From the NCBI RefSeq assembly GCF_004959775.1, contig NZ_SJZG01000005.1, positions 124,001 through 188,000 of the forward strand: DNA of 64,000 nucleotides, in the 5' to 3' direction. The DNA comes from Agromyces sp. H66 (lineage in GTDB: Bacteria; Actinomycetota; Actinomycetes; Actinomycetales; Microbacteriaceae). Positions 41,125-52,063 of this stretch are shown here, piece after piece; within the stretch, counting starts at the first letter, position 1, and each line of letters opens with the position of its first letter. The translations under genes were made by a program, and so were the position numbers. The notes beneath the pieces were generated by a model, which had not been told where the DNA came from, ran no database searches, and saw nothing but the letters and a program-made list of their open reading frames with translations.

Positions 41125-42177
41125 ATGGCTCGACGAGGCACCACCACCACGATCGCCGACGTCGCCCGACATGCGGGCGTCTCGCCGGCGACCGTGTCGC
41201 GCGTGATGAACGATCGATTCGTCGGGGAGCCGTCGGTCGCCGATCGCGTCCGCCGATCCGCGACCGAGCTCGGGTACTCGCCGAGCCCGCTCGCGCGCAG
41301 CCTCGCCCTCGGCGAGACCCACACGGTCGCGCTCCTCGTGCCCGACATCCGCAACCCGGCGTTCCAGGCCATCCTCGGCGGCCTCACTCGCGCCGCCGCG
41401 CGCGACGGCTACCGCGTGCTCGTCGCGGACTCCGCCGAGACGCCCGACGATGAACCCGTGCTCGCGACCGAGTTGCGCCGCCGCTGCGATTCGGTCGTGC
41501 TGTGCGCCCCGCGCATGCCCGAGGAGACGCTCGTCGAGCTCGCCGCGACACTCGGCCCCGTGGTGCTCATCAACCGACCGTCGCCGTCGGTCTCCGCCCC
41601 CTCGCTCTCCATCGACTACGGCGCGGGGATCACGGAGCTCGCGCAGCACCTGTACGACCAGGGGCACCGCACCTTCGTGTACCTCGGCGGACCCGAGCGC
41701 AGCGTCTCGAACGAGCGGCGGCGACGCGCGCTCGACGAGTTCGAGGCGACGATGCCCGACGTGATCCTGCATCGCATCAGCTGCGGCGCCGACACCGAGG
41801 ACGGGCGACGCGTCGCGACCCTCGTCAGGGAGTCGGGCGCGACGGCCGCGATCGCGTTCAACGACCTCGTCGCCATCGGACTCGTCGACGGCCTCGCCGC
41901 CGAGGGCGTGCGCGTGCCCGAGCACCTGTCGGTGACCGGGTTCGACGACATCCCGTTCGCGCGCTACACGTCGCCGCCCCTCACGACCGCCTCCGTCCCC
42001 TACGAGGAGCTGGGCATGCAGGCGTGGCAGCGGCTGCATGCCCTCGGCCGCGACGAGGCTCCGGGCGACGATGTGCTCCTCCAGCCGCGGGTCGCGATCC
42101 GCGGGTCGACCGCCGCGCCGGGCCGGCGCGCCGGCATCGGCAGCGGTGCCGCCGCGGAGACCGTCGGCTCGAGCTGA
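41125..42177 (+). CDS. LacI-family regulator of the second sugar locus
   Basis: 350 residues. The HTH is at about 10-32 (TTIADVARHAGVSPATVSRVMNDRF), with a hinge YSPSPLARSLALG and an effector domain ending VTGFDDIPFARYTSPPLTTASVPYEELG. ATG 41125 is chosen with GAGGAG four bases upstream. Located between the divergent permease and binding-protein genes; its likely targets are the CGAGAAAGCGGTTTCTCG-type sites at 41043, 42259 and 46850. Confidence 0.88.
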   Translation: MARRGTTTTIADVARHAGVSPATVSRVMNDRFVGEPSVADRVRRSATELGYSPSPLARSLALGETHTVALLVPDIRNPAFQAILGGLTRAAARDGYRVLVADSAETPDDEPVLATELRRRCDSVVLCAPRMPEETLVELAATLGPVVLINRPSPSVSAPSLSIDYGAGITELAQHLYDQGHRTFVYLGGPERSVSNERRRRALDEFEATMPDVILHRISCGADTEDGRRVATLVRESGATAAIAFNDLVAIGLVDGLAAEGVRVPEHLSVTGFDDIPFARYTSPPLTTASVPYEELGMQAWQRLHALGRDEAPGDDVLLQPRVAIRGSTAAPGRRAGIGSGAAAETVGSS

Positions 42178-42227
42178 CGCGGTCTCGGCGCCCTCTGCAA
42201 CGTTTCAGATTCCCCGAGGATATTTCG

Positions 42228-42256
42228 TTGACACCCCAACATATCGATGCTAGTTT
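42228..42256 (+). promoter_or_regulatory. Promoter of the second sugar-binding protein gene
   Basis: TTGACA (42228-42233) and TAGTTT (42251-42256) with 17-base spacing, followed within 3 bases by a LacI operator. Confidence 0.75.
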
Positions 42257-42258
42257 CC

Positions 42259-42276
42259 CGAGAAAGCGGTTTCACA
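42259..42276. promoter_or_regulatory. LacI operator, binding-protein side
   Basis: CGAGAAAGCGGTTTCACA overlaps the expected transcription start of the binding-protein gene. It shares 16 of 18 bases with the site at 46850. Confidence 0.82.
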
Positions 42277-42385
42277 GGATGATCCCCAGGTCGTGTGCAC
42301 CGCCCCTCCGCGACGAATCCGACGTCACGGAGTACAGCACCGGGACCGCGGGAACGCGGCCCTCGATCACATGGAAAGAGGCGCA

Positions 42386-43696
42386 ATGACGCGTATGACA
42401 CGCTCCGTTGCACGACGGACGACGCTGGGCGTCGCCCTGACCGCGACCCTGTTCCTGACCGCATGCTCGGGCACCGCCTCGGGCGAGTCCGGCGGGTTCG
42501 ATCCCGACGAGGAGATCGAGCTCCACATCGCGTGGTGGGGCAACGACGAGCGCTCGGCGATCATGGCCGACGCGATCGACCTCTTCGAGGAGGAGTACCC
42601 GAACATCACGGTCGTCGAGGAGCCCGTCGGCGCCCCCGACGACCTGTTCAACCGACTCGCCACGGACTTCGCCTCGGGCACCGCGCCCGACGTGTTCGCC
42701 CTCGGCGGGGCCAAGCCCCAGGAGTACGGCGCGGCCGGCGCCCTGCTCGACCTGTCCACGGTGAGCGAGCAGCTCGACACGAGCAAGTACGAGGACTTCA
42801 CGCTCACCAACGCGATCGTCGACGACACGCTGTACGGGCTGCCCACGGGCGGCAATGCCATCGGCGCGCTCATCAACACGACCATCTTCGAGCAGGCCGG
42901 CGTCCCCGTGCCCGGTGACGACTGGACGTGGGAGGACCTGGTCGCGGCGGCGAACGAGATCTCGGCGAAGGTCCCGGGCGTGGTCGGCCTCGACCTGCGC
43001 GTGCAGGACATCCTCGGCACCTACGTCGCCCAGTACACCGAGGAGGGCATCTACGGCTGGGACGGCGAGCTCGCCACCGACGCCGAGATCATCCAGCAGT
43101 GGTACGAGCTCGAGCAGGAGCTCGTCGAAGGCGGCGGACTGCCCGACCCCTCGGTCATCGTCGAGCACTGGAACGTGACCCCCGACCTGTCGTTGTTCGG
43201 CACCGGCAAGGCCGCGATCACGTTCGCCTACAACAACCAGATCGGGTCGTACGCGGCCGGCACCGGCGGTGCGGACATCCAGATCGTCGCCCCGCCCACG
43301 TCGACGGGCGTCTCGGGCGTCGCCGTGCTGCCCTCGCAGTTCTGGGCGATCGCGTCGGAGACGAAGCACCCCGAGGCATCCGCACTCCTCGTCGACTGGC
43401 TGCTCAACCAGCCCGAGCCGGCGAAGATCATCCTCGCCAACCGCGGATTGCAGTTCAACCCCGACATCCTCGGAGTCGTGAAGCCGCTGCTCGCCCCGGC
43501 CGACGCGCAGTCGGCGGAGTACCTCGAGAAGGTGCTCGAGATCGGCGTGGTCGCACCCCCGCAGCCGGCGGGCGGCGCGATCCTCAACGAGTTGTCGCAG
43601 CGCATCGAGTCGGACATCCTGTTCGGCAAGACGTCGGTCGCCGACGGCGCCGCGCAGTGGGTCTCGGAACTCGAGGCGGCACTCGCGGCCGGCTGA
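42386..43696 (+). CDS. Sugar-binding lipoprotein of the second ABC importer
   Basis: 436 residues. The lipoprotein signal is MTRMTRSVARRTTLGVALTATLFLTACSG (Cys27). A type-1 extracellular solute-binding fold follows (IELHIAWWGNDERSAIMADAIDLFEEEYPNI), with the central PTSTGVSGVAVLPSQFWAIASETKHPEASALLVDWLL hinge and C-terminal region. AAAGAGG precedes the ATG. Divergent from the permease operon but sharing the same LacI operators, so binding protein and permeases are coregulated. Followed by a 15-base perfect hairpin before the glycosidase gene. Confidence 0.87.
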   Translation: MTRMTRSVARRTTLGVALTATLFLTACSGTASGESGGFDPDEEIELHIAWWGNDERSAIMADAIDLFEEEYPNITVVEEPVGAPDDLFNRLATDFASGTAPDVFALGGAKPQEYGAAGALLDLSTVSEQLDTSKYEDFTLTNAIVDDTLYGLPTGGNAIGALINTTIFEQAGVPVPGDDWTWEDLVAAANEISAKVPGVVGLDLRVQDILGTYVAQYTEEGIYGWDGELATDAEIIQQWYELEQELVEGGGLPDPSVIVEHWNVTPDLSLFGTGKAAITFAYNNQIGSYAAGTGGADIQIVAPPTSTGVSGVAVLPSQFWAIASETKHPEASALLVDWLLNQPEPAKIILANRGLQFNPDILGVVKPLLAPADAQSAEYLEKVLEIGVVAPPQPAGGAILNELSQRIESDILFGKTSVADGAAQWVSELEAALAAG

Positions 43697-43717
43697 CCCG
43701 ACCCGCTCCCCCGGTGC

Positions 43718-43755
43718 GCGGCCGTGGGCGATCCCCCCAGATCGCCCACGGCCGC
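43718..43755. terminator. Intra-operon hairpin after the binding-protein gene
   Basis: Perfect 15-base arms (43718-43732, 43741-43755) with an 8-base loop, similar in placement to the hairpin after cebE. Likely an attenuating terminator or 3' stabiliser. Confidence 0.7.
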
Positions 43756-43797
43756 CGTTCCGATTCCCGGCTACGATCTCCCGAAGGCCCCAGCATC

Positions 43798-45387
43798 ATG
43801 TCGCACTCCACTCCCGTTCTCGAGCGCCTGCGCGCCTCGTCGGTGCGCCTCGGCGACGTGCGCTTCGCCGCCCTCGGCGGTCCCCTCGAGGCGGCGTGGC
43901 AGCAGGCCGTCGACGAGCTGGCCCGCTGCATCCTGCCGCTCGACGGCGACGTGCCCGTGCTGAACGAGGGGGGCGTCTACCTCGGCAGCTGGATGGAGAG
44001 CACCGCCACCATCAACGCCGAGGTGCTCGACCGCTTCGACCCCGCGGTCACCCGCGACACGCACCTGCAGTTCGCCGCACACCAGCGCGGCGACGGACTG
44101 CTCCCCTACAAACTCACCGCCGATGGCGCCGGGTACGCCCAGATCCAGATGGTCACGCCGTTCGCCCGCAGCGTCTGGCACCATTACCTCCTCGACGGGC
44201 GCGACCGCGAGTACCTCGCCACGATGTACGGCGCGCTCGCCCGCCATGACGCGTGGCTTGCGGAGCACCGCGACACGCGTGGCACCGGCGGCGTCGAGGC
44301 GTTCTGCACCTTCGACACCGGCCACGACCGGTCTCCCCGGTTCTGGGGCGTGCCCGACCAGACCCCGGGCGGCGACGCCGCCGCGTTCGATCCCGAGTCG
44401 GGGGTGCTGCCGTTCCTCGCGCCCGATCTCACCGCCAACGTCGCCTGCCAGCGCGCGTACCTCGCTCTCATCGCGGAGGAACTCGGCGACGATCCCACCC
44501 CCTGGCGCGCGAAGTCCGCCGCGAGCCTCGCCGCACTCGAGGCCTGCTTCGACGAGACCGACGGATGCTGGTACGACGTGGATGCCGCGGGCCGCCACGT
44601 GCGCGTGCAGTCCGACGTGCTCCTGCGCGTGCTCGCGAGCGAGGTCGGCGACCACGGGTTCTTCACGTCTTCGCTCGAGCGGTACCTGCTGAACTCGCGC
44701 AAGTTCTTCTCCGCGTATCCGTTCACGTCGCTCGCGCTCGACGACCCGCGGTTCGACCACGACTTCCACGCGAACTCCTGGGGTGGACCCGTCAACTTCC
44801 TGACCCTCATCCGCGCTCCGCACGCCTTCGAGCACCACGGCCACGTGGCCGAGCTCGCCTTCTCGCTCATGCCGGTCGTCGCCGCCGTGGCACGCATGGG
44901 ACGGTTCCCCCAGGTGATGAGCCCGTGGACGGGTGAGCCGGGCTACACCGAGCAGTACTCCCCGGCCATCCTGTGGCTGCTCGACACGGTCGAGCGGCTC
45001 TTCGGGATCCTGCCCCGGCCCGACGGGGAGCTCTGGTTCACGGGCATGGTGCCGCGGCGGGTCGACCACCACGATGTCGCCGACGAGCTCGCCTACGAGC
45101 GCACCGTCGACGGCACGCGCTTCGAGCTCGTGAACACGGGCACCGAGGCGGTCGGCTATCGCGACGGCCGCCAGTTCCTGCGGATGCCGCACGGGCTGCG
45201 CGCCGTCACCGACCGCGCCGGGCGCCTGAGCGCCCTCGTCGGCATGACCGCTCGGCCGGTCGCCGGGGCTGTGCACCTGGACGGCGAGGAGTTCTCCGTC
45301 GAGATCGCGGGCAACGAGCGGGTCGAGCTCGACGGCGCCCGTGTCATGCGGCGCTCGGGACCAAGGGTGGTGCTGCCGCGCGCCTGA
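43798..45387 (+). CDS. (alpha/alpha)6 glycoside hydrolase, MGH1-like
   Basis: 529 residues without a signal peptide. It looks like an (alpha/alpha)6-barrel enzyme of the MGH1/GH63-type group: LNEGGVYLGSWMESTATINAE, DGLLPYKLT, FWGVPDQTPGG, the long central helical region with RYLLNSRKFFSAYPFTSLAL, and HANSWGGPVNFLTLIRA. A GYTEQYSPAILWLLDTVERLFGILPRPDGELWFTG region and a beta-sandwich tail follow. It should act on sugars brought in by the neighbouring ABC system. GAAGG lies about 10 bases before the ATG. Exact specificity is unknown; mannosylglycerate-type hydrolysis is only one possibility. Confidence 0.68.
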   Translation: MSHSTPVLERLRASSVRLGDVRFAALGGPLEAAWQQAVDELARCILPLDGDVPVLNEGGVYLGSWMESTATINAEVLDRFDPAVTRDTHLQFAAHQRGDGLLPYKLTADGAGYAQIQMVTPFARSVWHHYLLDGRDREYLATMYGALARHDAWLAEHRDTRGTGGVEAFCTFDTGHDRSPRFWGVPDQTPGGDAAAFDPESGVLPFLAPDLTANVACQRAYLALIAEELGDDPTPWRAKSAASLAALEACFDETDGCWYDVDAAGRHVRVQSDVLLRVLASEVGDHGFFTSSLERYLLNSRKFFSAYPFTSLALDDPRFDHDFHANSWGGPVNFLTLIRAPHAFEHHGHVAELAFSLMPVVAAVARMGRFPQVMSPWTGEPGYTEQYSPAILWLLDTVERLFGILPRPDGELWFTGMVPRRVDHHDVADELAYERTVDGTRFELVNTGTEAVGYRDGRQFLRMPHGLRAVTDRAGRLSALVGMTARPVAGAVHLDGEEFSVEIAGNERVELDGARVMRRSGPRVVLPRA

Positions 45388-45396
45388 GCCGCCGGG

Positions 45397-46809
45397 TCAG
45401 GCGCGCGCCGCGGCCGGCTGCAGGTGCTCGCGCAGCACGTCGGAGAGCCCGGTGCGCTCGATGCAGCGGTCGAACCGGAACGACGCGGCAAGGCCGGCCG
45501 CGGCATCCGGAGTCAGTCCCCGGAAGCGATCGCCGAAGCGCTCGGCCAGGGGCTCGGCCAGCAGGATGTGCCGCACGAGCACGGCGATGTGCGGCTGGCG
45601 GCCCCAGGGCCACGGCGCATAGCCCGGGAACTCGGCGTCGAAGACCGCGTCGATGGGATCGAGGATGTCGCGGACGCCCGCGTCCGACCCGCCCCACGAG
45701 TCGATGCCGAGCCGTTGCTTCGTCTCGAGCTCGGGACGGATGAGCTCGACGTAGTCGCTGTCGGGCCGCGCGTGCACGAGGCCCTGGAGGCCGATGTCCT
45801 TGTACGTCCAGAGGGCCCAGCTCGCGCCGTGGTCGCGGTAGATCTCGAGCTGGTCGCGCAGCAACTGCAGGCGCCACGGGTCCTGCGACCGGTCGGTCGA
45901 GTACACGGGGCCGAACTCGCCGATCCAGATGGGCGTGCCGGTGCGGCGCATGTATTCGGTTCGGCGCAGGAACGTCTGCTCCACGACCGAACGGTCGAAG
46001 TACTCGCCGCGTGTCGTGCCGGGGTACTCGGTCGCGCTCGTGATGCCGGGCAGCGCGTAGTCGTGCGCCGTGTACACGGTGTTCGGCAGCGGCTCGCTGC
46101 GCGCGTCGAAGGCGCTGAAGTCGGTCGAATACTTGTTGCCGTCGAGGAACAGCACGTGCCGGGGGTCGATCGCGCGGATCGCCCGCTCGAGCCGGTCGTA
46201 GAACCGCGGCAGCACCTCGCCGGTCTCGTCGGCGGGCTCGTTCACCGGGTTGTAGCCCGCCACCTCGGGGCGGTCGCGATAGCGGTCGGCGAGCGCCTCC
46301 CACAGGTGCACCACGCGGTCCTGGAAGTGCGGATGCCTCCAGAACGCGGCCCGGTGGGTGGGGTTGTCGCTGTGCCAGTGCTGGTTCTGCGCACCGGGCA
46401 CGGCGTGCAGATCGAGGATCGAGTAGATGCCGTGGCGGGCGAGCAGCGTCACCACCCGGTCGAGGCGCTCGAAGCCCTCCTCCTTCAGCTCGAACGGCCG
46501 GGCGTCGTCTTCGAAGTGCCGGTAGTTGAAGGGGATGCGAACGCTGTCGATGCCGAGCGATGCGAGGTGCGCGGCATCCGCCTCATCGAAGAAGTCCCGG
46601 GTGAACGCCTCGAAGAACGCGTCGTACGCCTCGCGCCCCATGCGGTCGAGCAGGATGCGACGTATGTCCTCCTCGTTGCCCGGGTACCCCGTGATGAAGT
46701 TCTCCATGTTCATCCAGCCGCCGAGGCCGACGCCGGCGAGCCGGACCGCGGCTCCGCTCTCGTCGACGAGGTCGGTGCCGCGTACGGTGAGCCAGTCGAG
46801 ACGGGTCAT
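45397..46809 (-). CDS. GH5-type glycoside hydrolase, intracellular
   Basis: 470 residues, no signal peptide. The GH5 TIM barrel is visible as RLAGVGLGGWMNMENFITG, LGIDSVRIPFNYRHF, LDLHAVPGAQNQHWHSDN and AGYNPVNEP (acid/base Glu). Next come TVYTAHDY, PIWIGEFGPVY (nucleophile Glu) and WALWTYKDIG. It probably cleaves beta-linked oligosaccharides in the cytoplasm. Its promoter region holds a LacI operator at 46850-46867, so it belongs to the second sugar regulon though transcribed towards the MGH1-like gene, which ends 9 bases away. Confidence 0.87.
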   Translation of the reverse strand: MTRLDWLTVRGTDLVDESGAAVRLAGVGLGGWMNMENFITGYPGNEEDIRRILLDRMGREAYDAFFEAFTRDFFDEADAAHLASLGIDSVRIPFNYRHFEDDARPFELKEEGFERLDRVVTLLARHGIYSILDLHAVPGAQNQHWHSDNPTHRAAFWRHPHFQDRVVHLWEALADRYRDRPEVAGYNPVNEPADETGEVLPRFYDRLERAIRAIDPRHVLFLDGNKYSTDFSAFDARSEPLPNTVYTAHDYALPGITSATEYPGTTRGEYFDRSVVEQTFLRRTEYMRRTGTPIWIGEFGPVYSTDRSQDPWRLQLLRDQLEIYRDHGASWALWTYKDIGLQGLVHARPDSDYVELIRPELETKQRLGIDSWGGSDAGVRDILDPIDAVFDAEFPGYAPWPWGRQPHIAVLVRHILLAEPLAERFGDRFRGLTPDAAAGLAASFRFDRCIERTGLSDVLREHLQPAAARA

Positions 46810-46849
46810 CGGTGTCCTCTCCCGGGTAGGTGGTCGGGTCGACCGTATC

Positions 46850-46867
46850 CGAGAAAGCGGTTTCTCG
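46850..46867. promoter_or_regulatory. LacI operator upstream of the GH5 gene
   Basis: CGAGAAAGCGGTTTCTCG, the best-armed of three sites (7-base perfect arms around a GCGG centre), 41 bases before the GH5 start on the minus strand. Confidence 0.87.
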
Positions 46868-46908
46868 CAACGGGCGTCGATGACGGAGAGGCGAGGCCGA
46901 TCGGGGCG

Positions 46909-49397
<2,489 letters not shown>

Positions 49398-49492
49398 CAG
49401 TTGCCTCCCTCGTCGGAGTCTATGGAGTGCGAGCGCATCCGAAGACAGGAAAGCGCAATCCGCTTGTGCCGATCGGTGGCGTGTCGTATCGT

Positions 49493-49504
49493 TGAAACGA
49501 TTCA
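49493..49504. promoter_or_regulatory. Candidate LacI operator for the rhamnose operon
   Basis: TGAAACGATTCA has inverted TGAA/TTCA ends and a central CG, 18 bases upstream of the mutarotase start. The form resembles TGAAACGTTTCA-type LacI sites. Confidence 0.62.
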
Positions 49505-49521
49505 TGAACGATGGGAACAGG

Positions 49522-49950
49522 ATGAACGGCTCAACGACGAGCGCGGGCTCGGCGCACGGCGACGGCGAGCGGGTCTGCTTCCAACTGCAGGTCGACCCCG
49601 CGCGCCTCGACGAGTACCGCGAACGGCACGCCGCGGTCTGGCCCGACATGCTCCGGGCGATCGAGGCCTCGGGCCGACGCAACTACTCCCTCTTCCTCCG
49701 CGAGGACGGCCTCCTCATCGGCTACTACGAAGTCGACGACGACCGGGCCGCGCAGGCCGCCCTCGCGAACGACCCGCGCACCGCGCCGTGGGAGGCGGAG
49801 ATGGCCGGGTTCTTCGTCGCACTCGACGGCGCCCGCCCCGACCAGGGCGCCCCGCGGATTCCCGAGGTGTTCCACCTCGAAGACCAGCTCGCCGCGCTCG
49901 AAGCAGACGCGGCATCCGCCACCACCGACACAGAAGGCAGCAACTCGTGA
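49522..49950 (+). CDS. rhaM: L-rhamnose mutarotase
   Basis: Interconverts alpha- and beta-anomers of L-rhamnose so the isomerase receives its substrate. 142 residues; the domain matches the rhamnose mutarotase family: RVCFQLQVDPARLDEYRERHAAVWPDMLRAIEASGRRNYSLFLREDGLLIGYYEVDD, with the conserved His and the YS pair, and a late IPEVFHLE. Residues 1-16 and the last ~18 are low-complexity. First gene of the operon; its TGA overlaps the GTG of the isomerase gene. Confidence 0.9.
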   Translation: MNGSTTSAGSAHGDGERVCFQLQVDPARLDEYRERHAAVWPDMLRAIEASGRRNYSLFLREDGLLIGYYEVDDDRAAQAALANDPRTAPWEAEMAGFFVALDGARPDQGAPRIPEVFHLEDQLAALEADAASATTDTEGSNS

Positions 49951-51113
49951 GCACCATTCCGCAGTCCGTCCTCGATCAGCTCGAGATGCAGGCCATCGAG
50001 CTGCCGAGTTGGGCGTTCGGCAACTCGGGCACCCGCTTCAAGGTGTTCGGCACGCCGGGCACTCCGCGCGACCCGTACGAGAAGATCGCGGATGCCGCGC
50101 AGGTGCACGCCTACACGAAGCTCGCGCCGACCGTGGCGCTGCACATCCCGTGGGACAAGGTCGACTCCTACGACGACCTGCGCCGCCACGCCGAGGAGCA
50201 CGGCGTGGCGCTCGGCACGATCAACTCCAACACGTTCCAGGACGACGACTACAGGTTCGGCGCCCTCACCCACGAAGACGCCGCCGTGCGGCAGAAGGCC
50301 ATCGACCACCACTTCGAGTGCATCGACATCATGCACGCGACCGGCAGCCGCGACCTCAAGATCTGGCTCGCCGAGGGCTCGAACTACCCCGGCCAGGCCG
50401 ATCTGCGCGGCCGCCAGGACCGCCTGCACGAATCGCTCGCCACGATCTACGAGCGCCTCGGCGACGAGCAGCGCCTCGTGCTCGAGTACAAGTTCTTCGA
50501 GCCGGCGTTCTACCACACCGACGTGCCCGACTGGGGCACGAGCTACGTCCAGGTCGCGGCCCTCGGCGACAAGGCCATGGTCTGCCTCGACACGGGCCAC
50601 CACGCGCCCGGCACGAACATCGAGTTCATCGTCATGCAGCTGCTGCGCCTCGGCAAGCTGGGCTCGTTCGACTTCAACTCGCGCTTCTACGCCGACGACG
50701 ATCTCATCGTCGGCGCGGCCGACCCGTTCCAGCTGTTCCGCATCATCTTCGAGGTGGCGCGCGGCGGCGGCCTCAACCACCCCGATGTCGCGTTCATGCT
50801 CGACCAGTGCCACAACGTGGAGGACAAGATCCCCGGCCAGATCCGCTCGGTGCTGAACGTGCAGGAGATGACCGCGCGGGCGCTGCTCGTCGACACCGTC
50901 GCGCTGCGCGCCTCGCAGGTGTCGGGCGACGTGCTCGAGGCGAACCGCATCTTCATGGACGCGTTCTACACCGACGTGCGCCCCGCTCTCGCCGAGTGGC
51001 GCGAGTCGCGCGGACTCGCGGCCGACCCGATGCGCGCGTTCGCGGCATCCGGTTACCTGCAGAAGATCGCCGAAGACCGCGTCGGCGGCGTGCAGGCGGG
51101 TTGGGGCGCCTGA
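49947..51113 (+). CDS. rhaI: L-rhamnose isomerase
   Basis: Converts L-rhamnose to L-rhamnulose in the cytoplasm. 388 residues of the actinobacterial/Pseudomonas-type RhaI (TIM barrel, metal-dependent). Conserved stretches include LPSWAFGNSGTRFKVF, VALHIPWDKVD, GSRDLKIWLAEGSNYPGQ, LEYKFFEPAFYHTDVPDWG, CLDTGHHAPGTNIEFIV and FDFNSRFYADDDLIVGA, with the metal-binding Glu, Asp and His. The GTG start overlaps the mutarotase stop (GTGA). Confidence 0.93.
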   Translation: MSTIPQSVLDQLEMQAIELPSWAFGNSGTRFKVFGTPGTPRDPYEKIADAAQVHAYTKLAPTVALHIPWDKVDSYDDLRRHAEEHGVALGTINSNTFQDDDYRFGALTHEDAAVRQKAIDHHFECIDIMHATGSRDLKIWLAEGSNYPGQADLRGRQDRLHESLATIYERLGDEQRLVLEYKFFEPAFYHTDVPDWGTSYVQVAALGDKAMVCLDTGHHAPGTNIEFIVMQLLRLGKLGSFDFNSRFYADDDLIVGAADPFQLFRIIFEVARGGGLNHPDVAFMLDQCHNVEDKIPGQIRSVLNVQEMTARALLVDTVALRASQVSGDVLEANRIFMDAFYTDVRPALAEWRESRGLAADPMRAFAASGYLQKIAEDRVGGVQAGWGA

Positions 51114-51118
51114 GCACC

Positions 51119-52063
51119 ATGTCGTTCGAGATGGCCGAGTCGTACGGCGCTGCCGGCGGACTCGTGCGGGTGTACCCGGCGGATGCCGCGGCGGCGCGCC
51201 CGACGGCCGGGCTGGTCTGGGTGCACGGCGGCGGGTTCGCCGCCGGCGACCTCGACATGCCCGAGGCCGACCGGGTCTCCCGCGAGCTCGCGGCTCGGGG
51301 CGTCACGGTCGTGTCGGTCGACTACCGACTGGTGGGCGACGGATGCCGCTACCCCGCCCCGTCCGATGACGTGATCGCGGCCTGGAGGTGGACGCTCGGG
51401 CACGTCGACGAGCTCGGCATCGCCCCCGCCCGGGCCGCGCTCGGCGGAGCCAGCGCGGGTGCGAACCTCGCGGCGGGTTCCACGCTTCGGATGCTCGCTC
51501 GCGCGACCGTGGGCGAGGGCGCTATCATCGACTCCGCCGGCGGGGCGCCTGCGCCCGGCGCCACACCCGAGGTCGCGCAGGAGACGCGCGCCCTGTCGGC
51601 GAACCTCGACCTGCCCGCGGGCGTCTTCCTCGCCTACCCGACGCTGCTGGCGGTGCAGCCGACGCCGGACGCAGCGCTCCGCGCCCTGCTGGACGCGAAC
51701 CCCGAGGCCGACACGTTCGGGCCGGCGCGGGTCCGCGCGATGTACGAGGGTTACCTCGGCGGGCCCGTCGAGGACGCACCGCTGCCTGCGGTGCCGGGTC
51801 TCGCCGCGGCATCCGACCTCGCGGGTTTCCCGCCCGTGCTCATGGTGAACTCCGAGACCGACGAGCTTCGCGTCTCGGGCGAGGTGTTCGCCGCCACGCT
51901 CGCCGAGGCGGGCGTTCCCGCCGAGGTCGTGACCGAGCCCGGCACGCGGCACGGGCACCTGAACCGACCCGACGAGCCCGCGGCATCCGTCACCATCGAG
52001 CGCGTCGTGCGCTGGCTCGACGCCCTGACCACCGATTCGACCACCGAAGGATCCACCCCATGA
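51119..52063 (+). CDS. Alpha/beta hydrolase, HSL/acetyl-esterase type
   Basis: 314 residues. The oxyanion hole is VHGGGFAAGD, the serine elbow GGASAGANLA (GxSxG variant GASAG), the acidic residue lies in NSETDELRVSG and the catalytic His in GTRHGHLNRPDE. This is the hormone-sensitive-lipase esterase family. It is embedded in the rhamnose operon, 5 bases after the isomerase stop and overlapping the aldolase gene by ATGA. A role removing acyl groups from plant-derived rhamnosides is inferred from that position; a lactonase-like role is an alternative. Confidence 0.8.
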   Translation: MSFEMAESYGAAGGLVRVYPADAAAARPTAGLVWVHGGGFAAGDLDMPEADRVSRELAARGVTVVSVDYRLVGDGCRYPAPSDDVIAAWRWTLGHVDELGIAPARAALGGASAGANLAAGSTLRMLARATVGEGAIIDSAGGAPAPGATPEVAQETRALSANLDLPAGVFLAYPTLLAVQPTPDAALRALLDANPEADTFGPARVRAMYEGYLGGPVEDAPLPAVPGLAAASDLAGFPPVLMVNSETDELRVSGEVFAATLAEAGVPAEVVTEPGTRHGHLNRPDEPAASVTIERVVRWLDALTTDSTTEGSTP

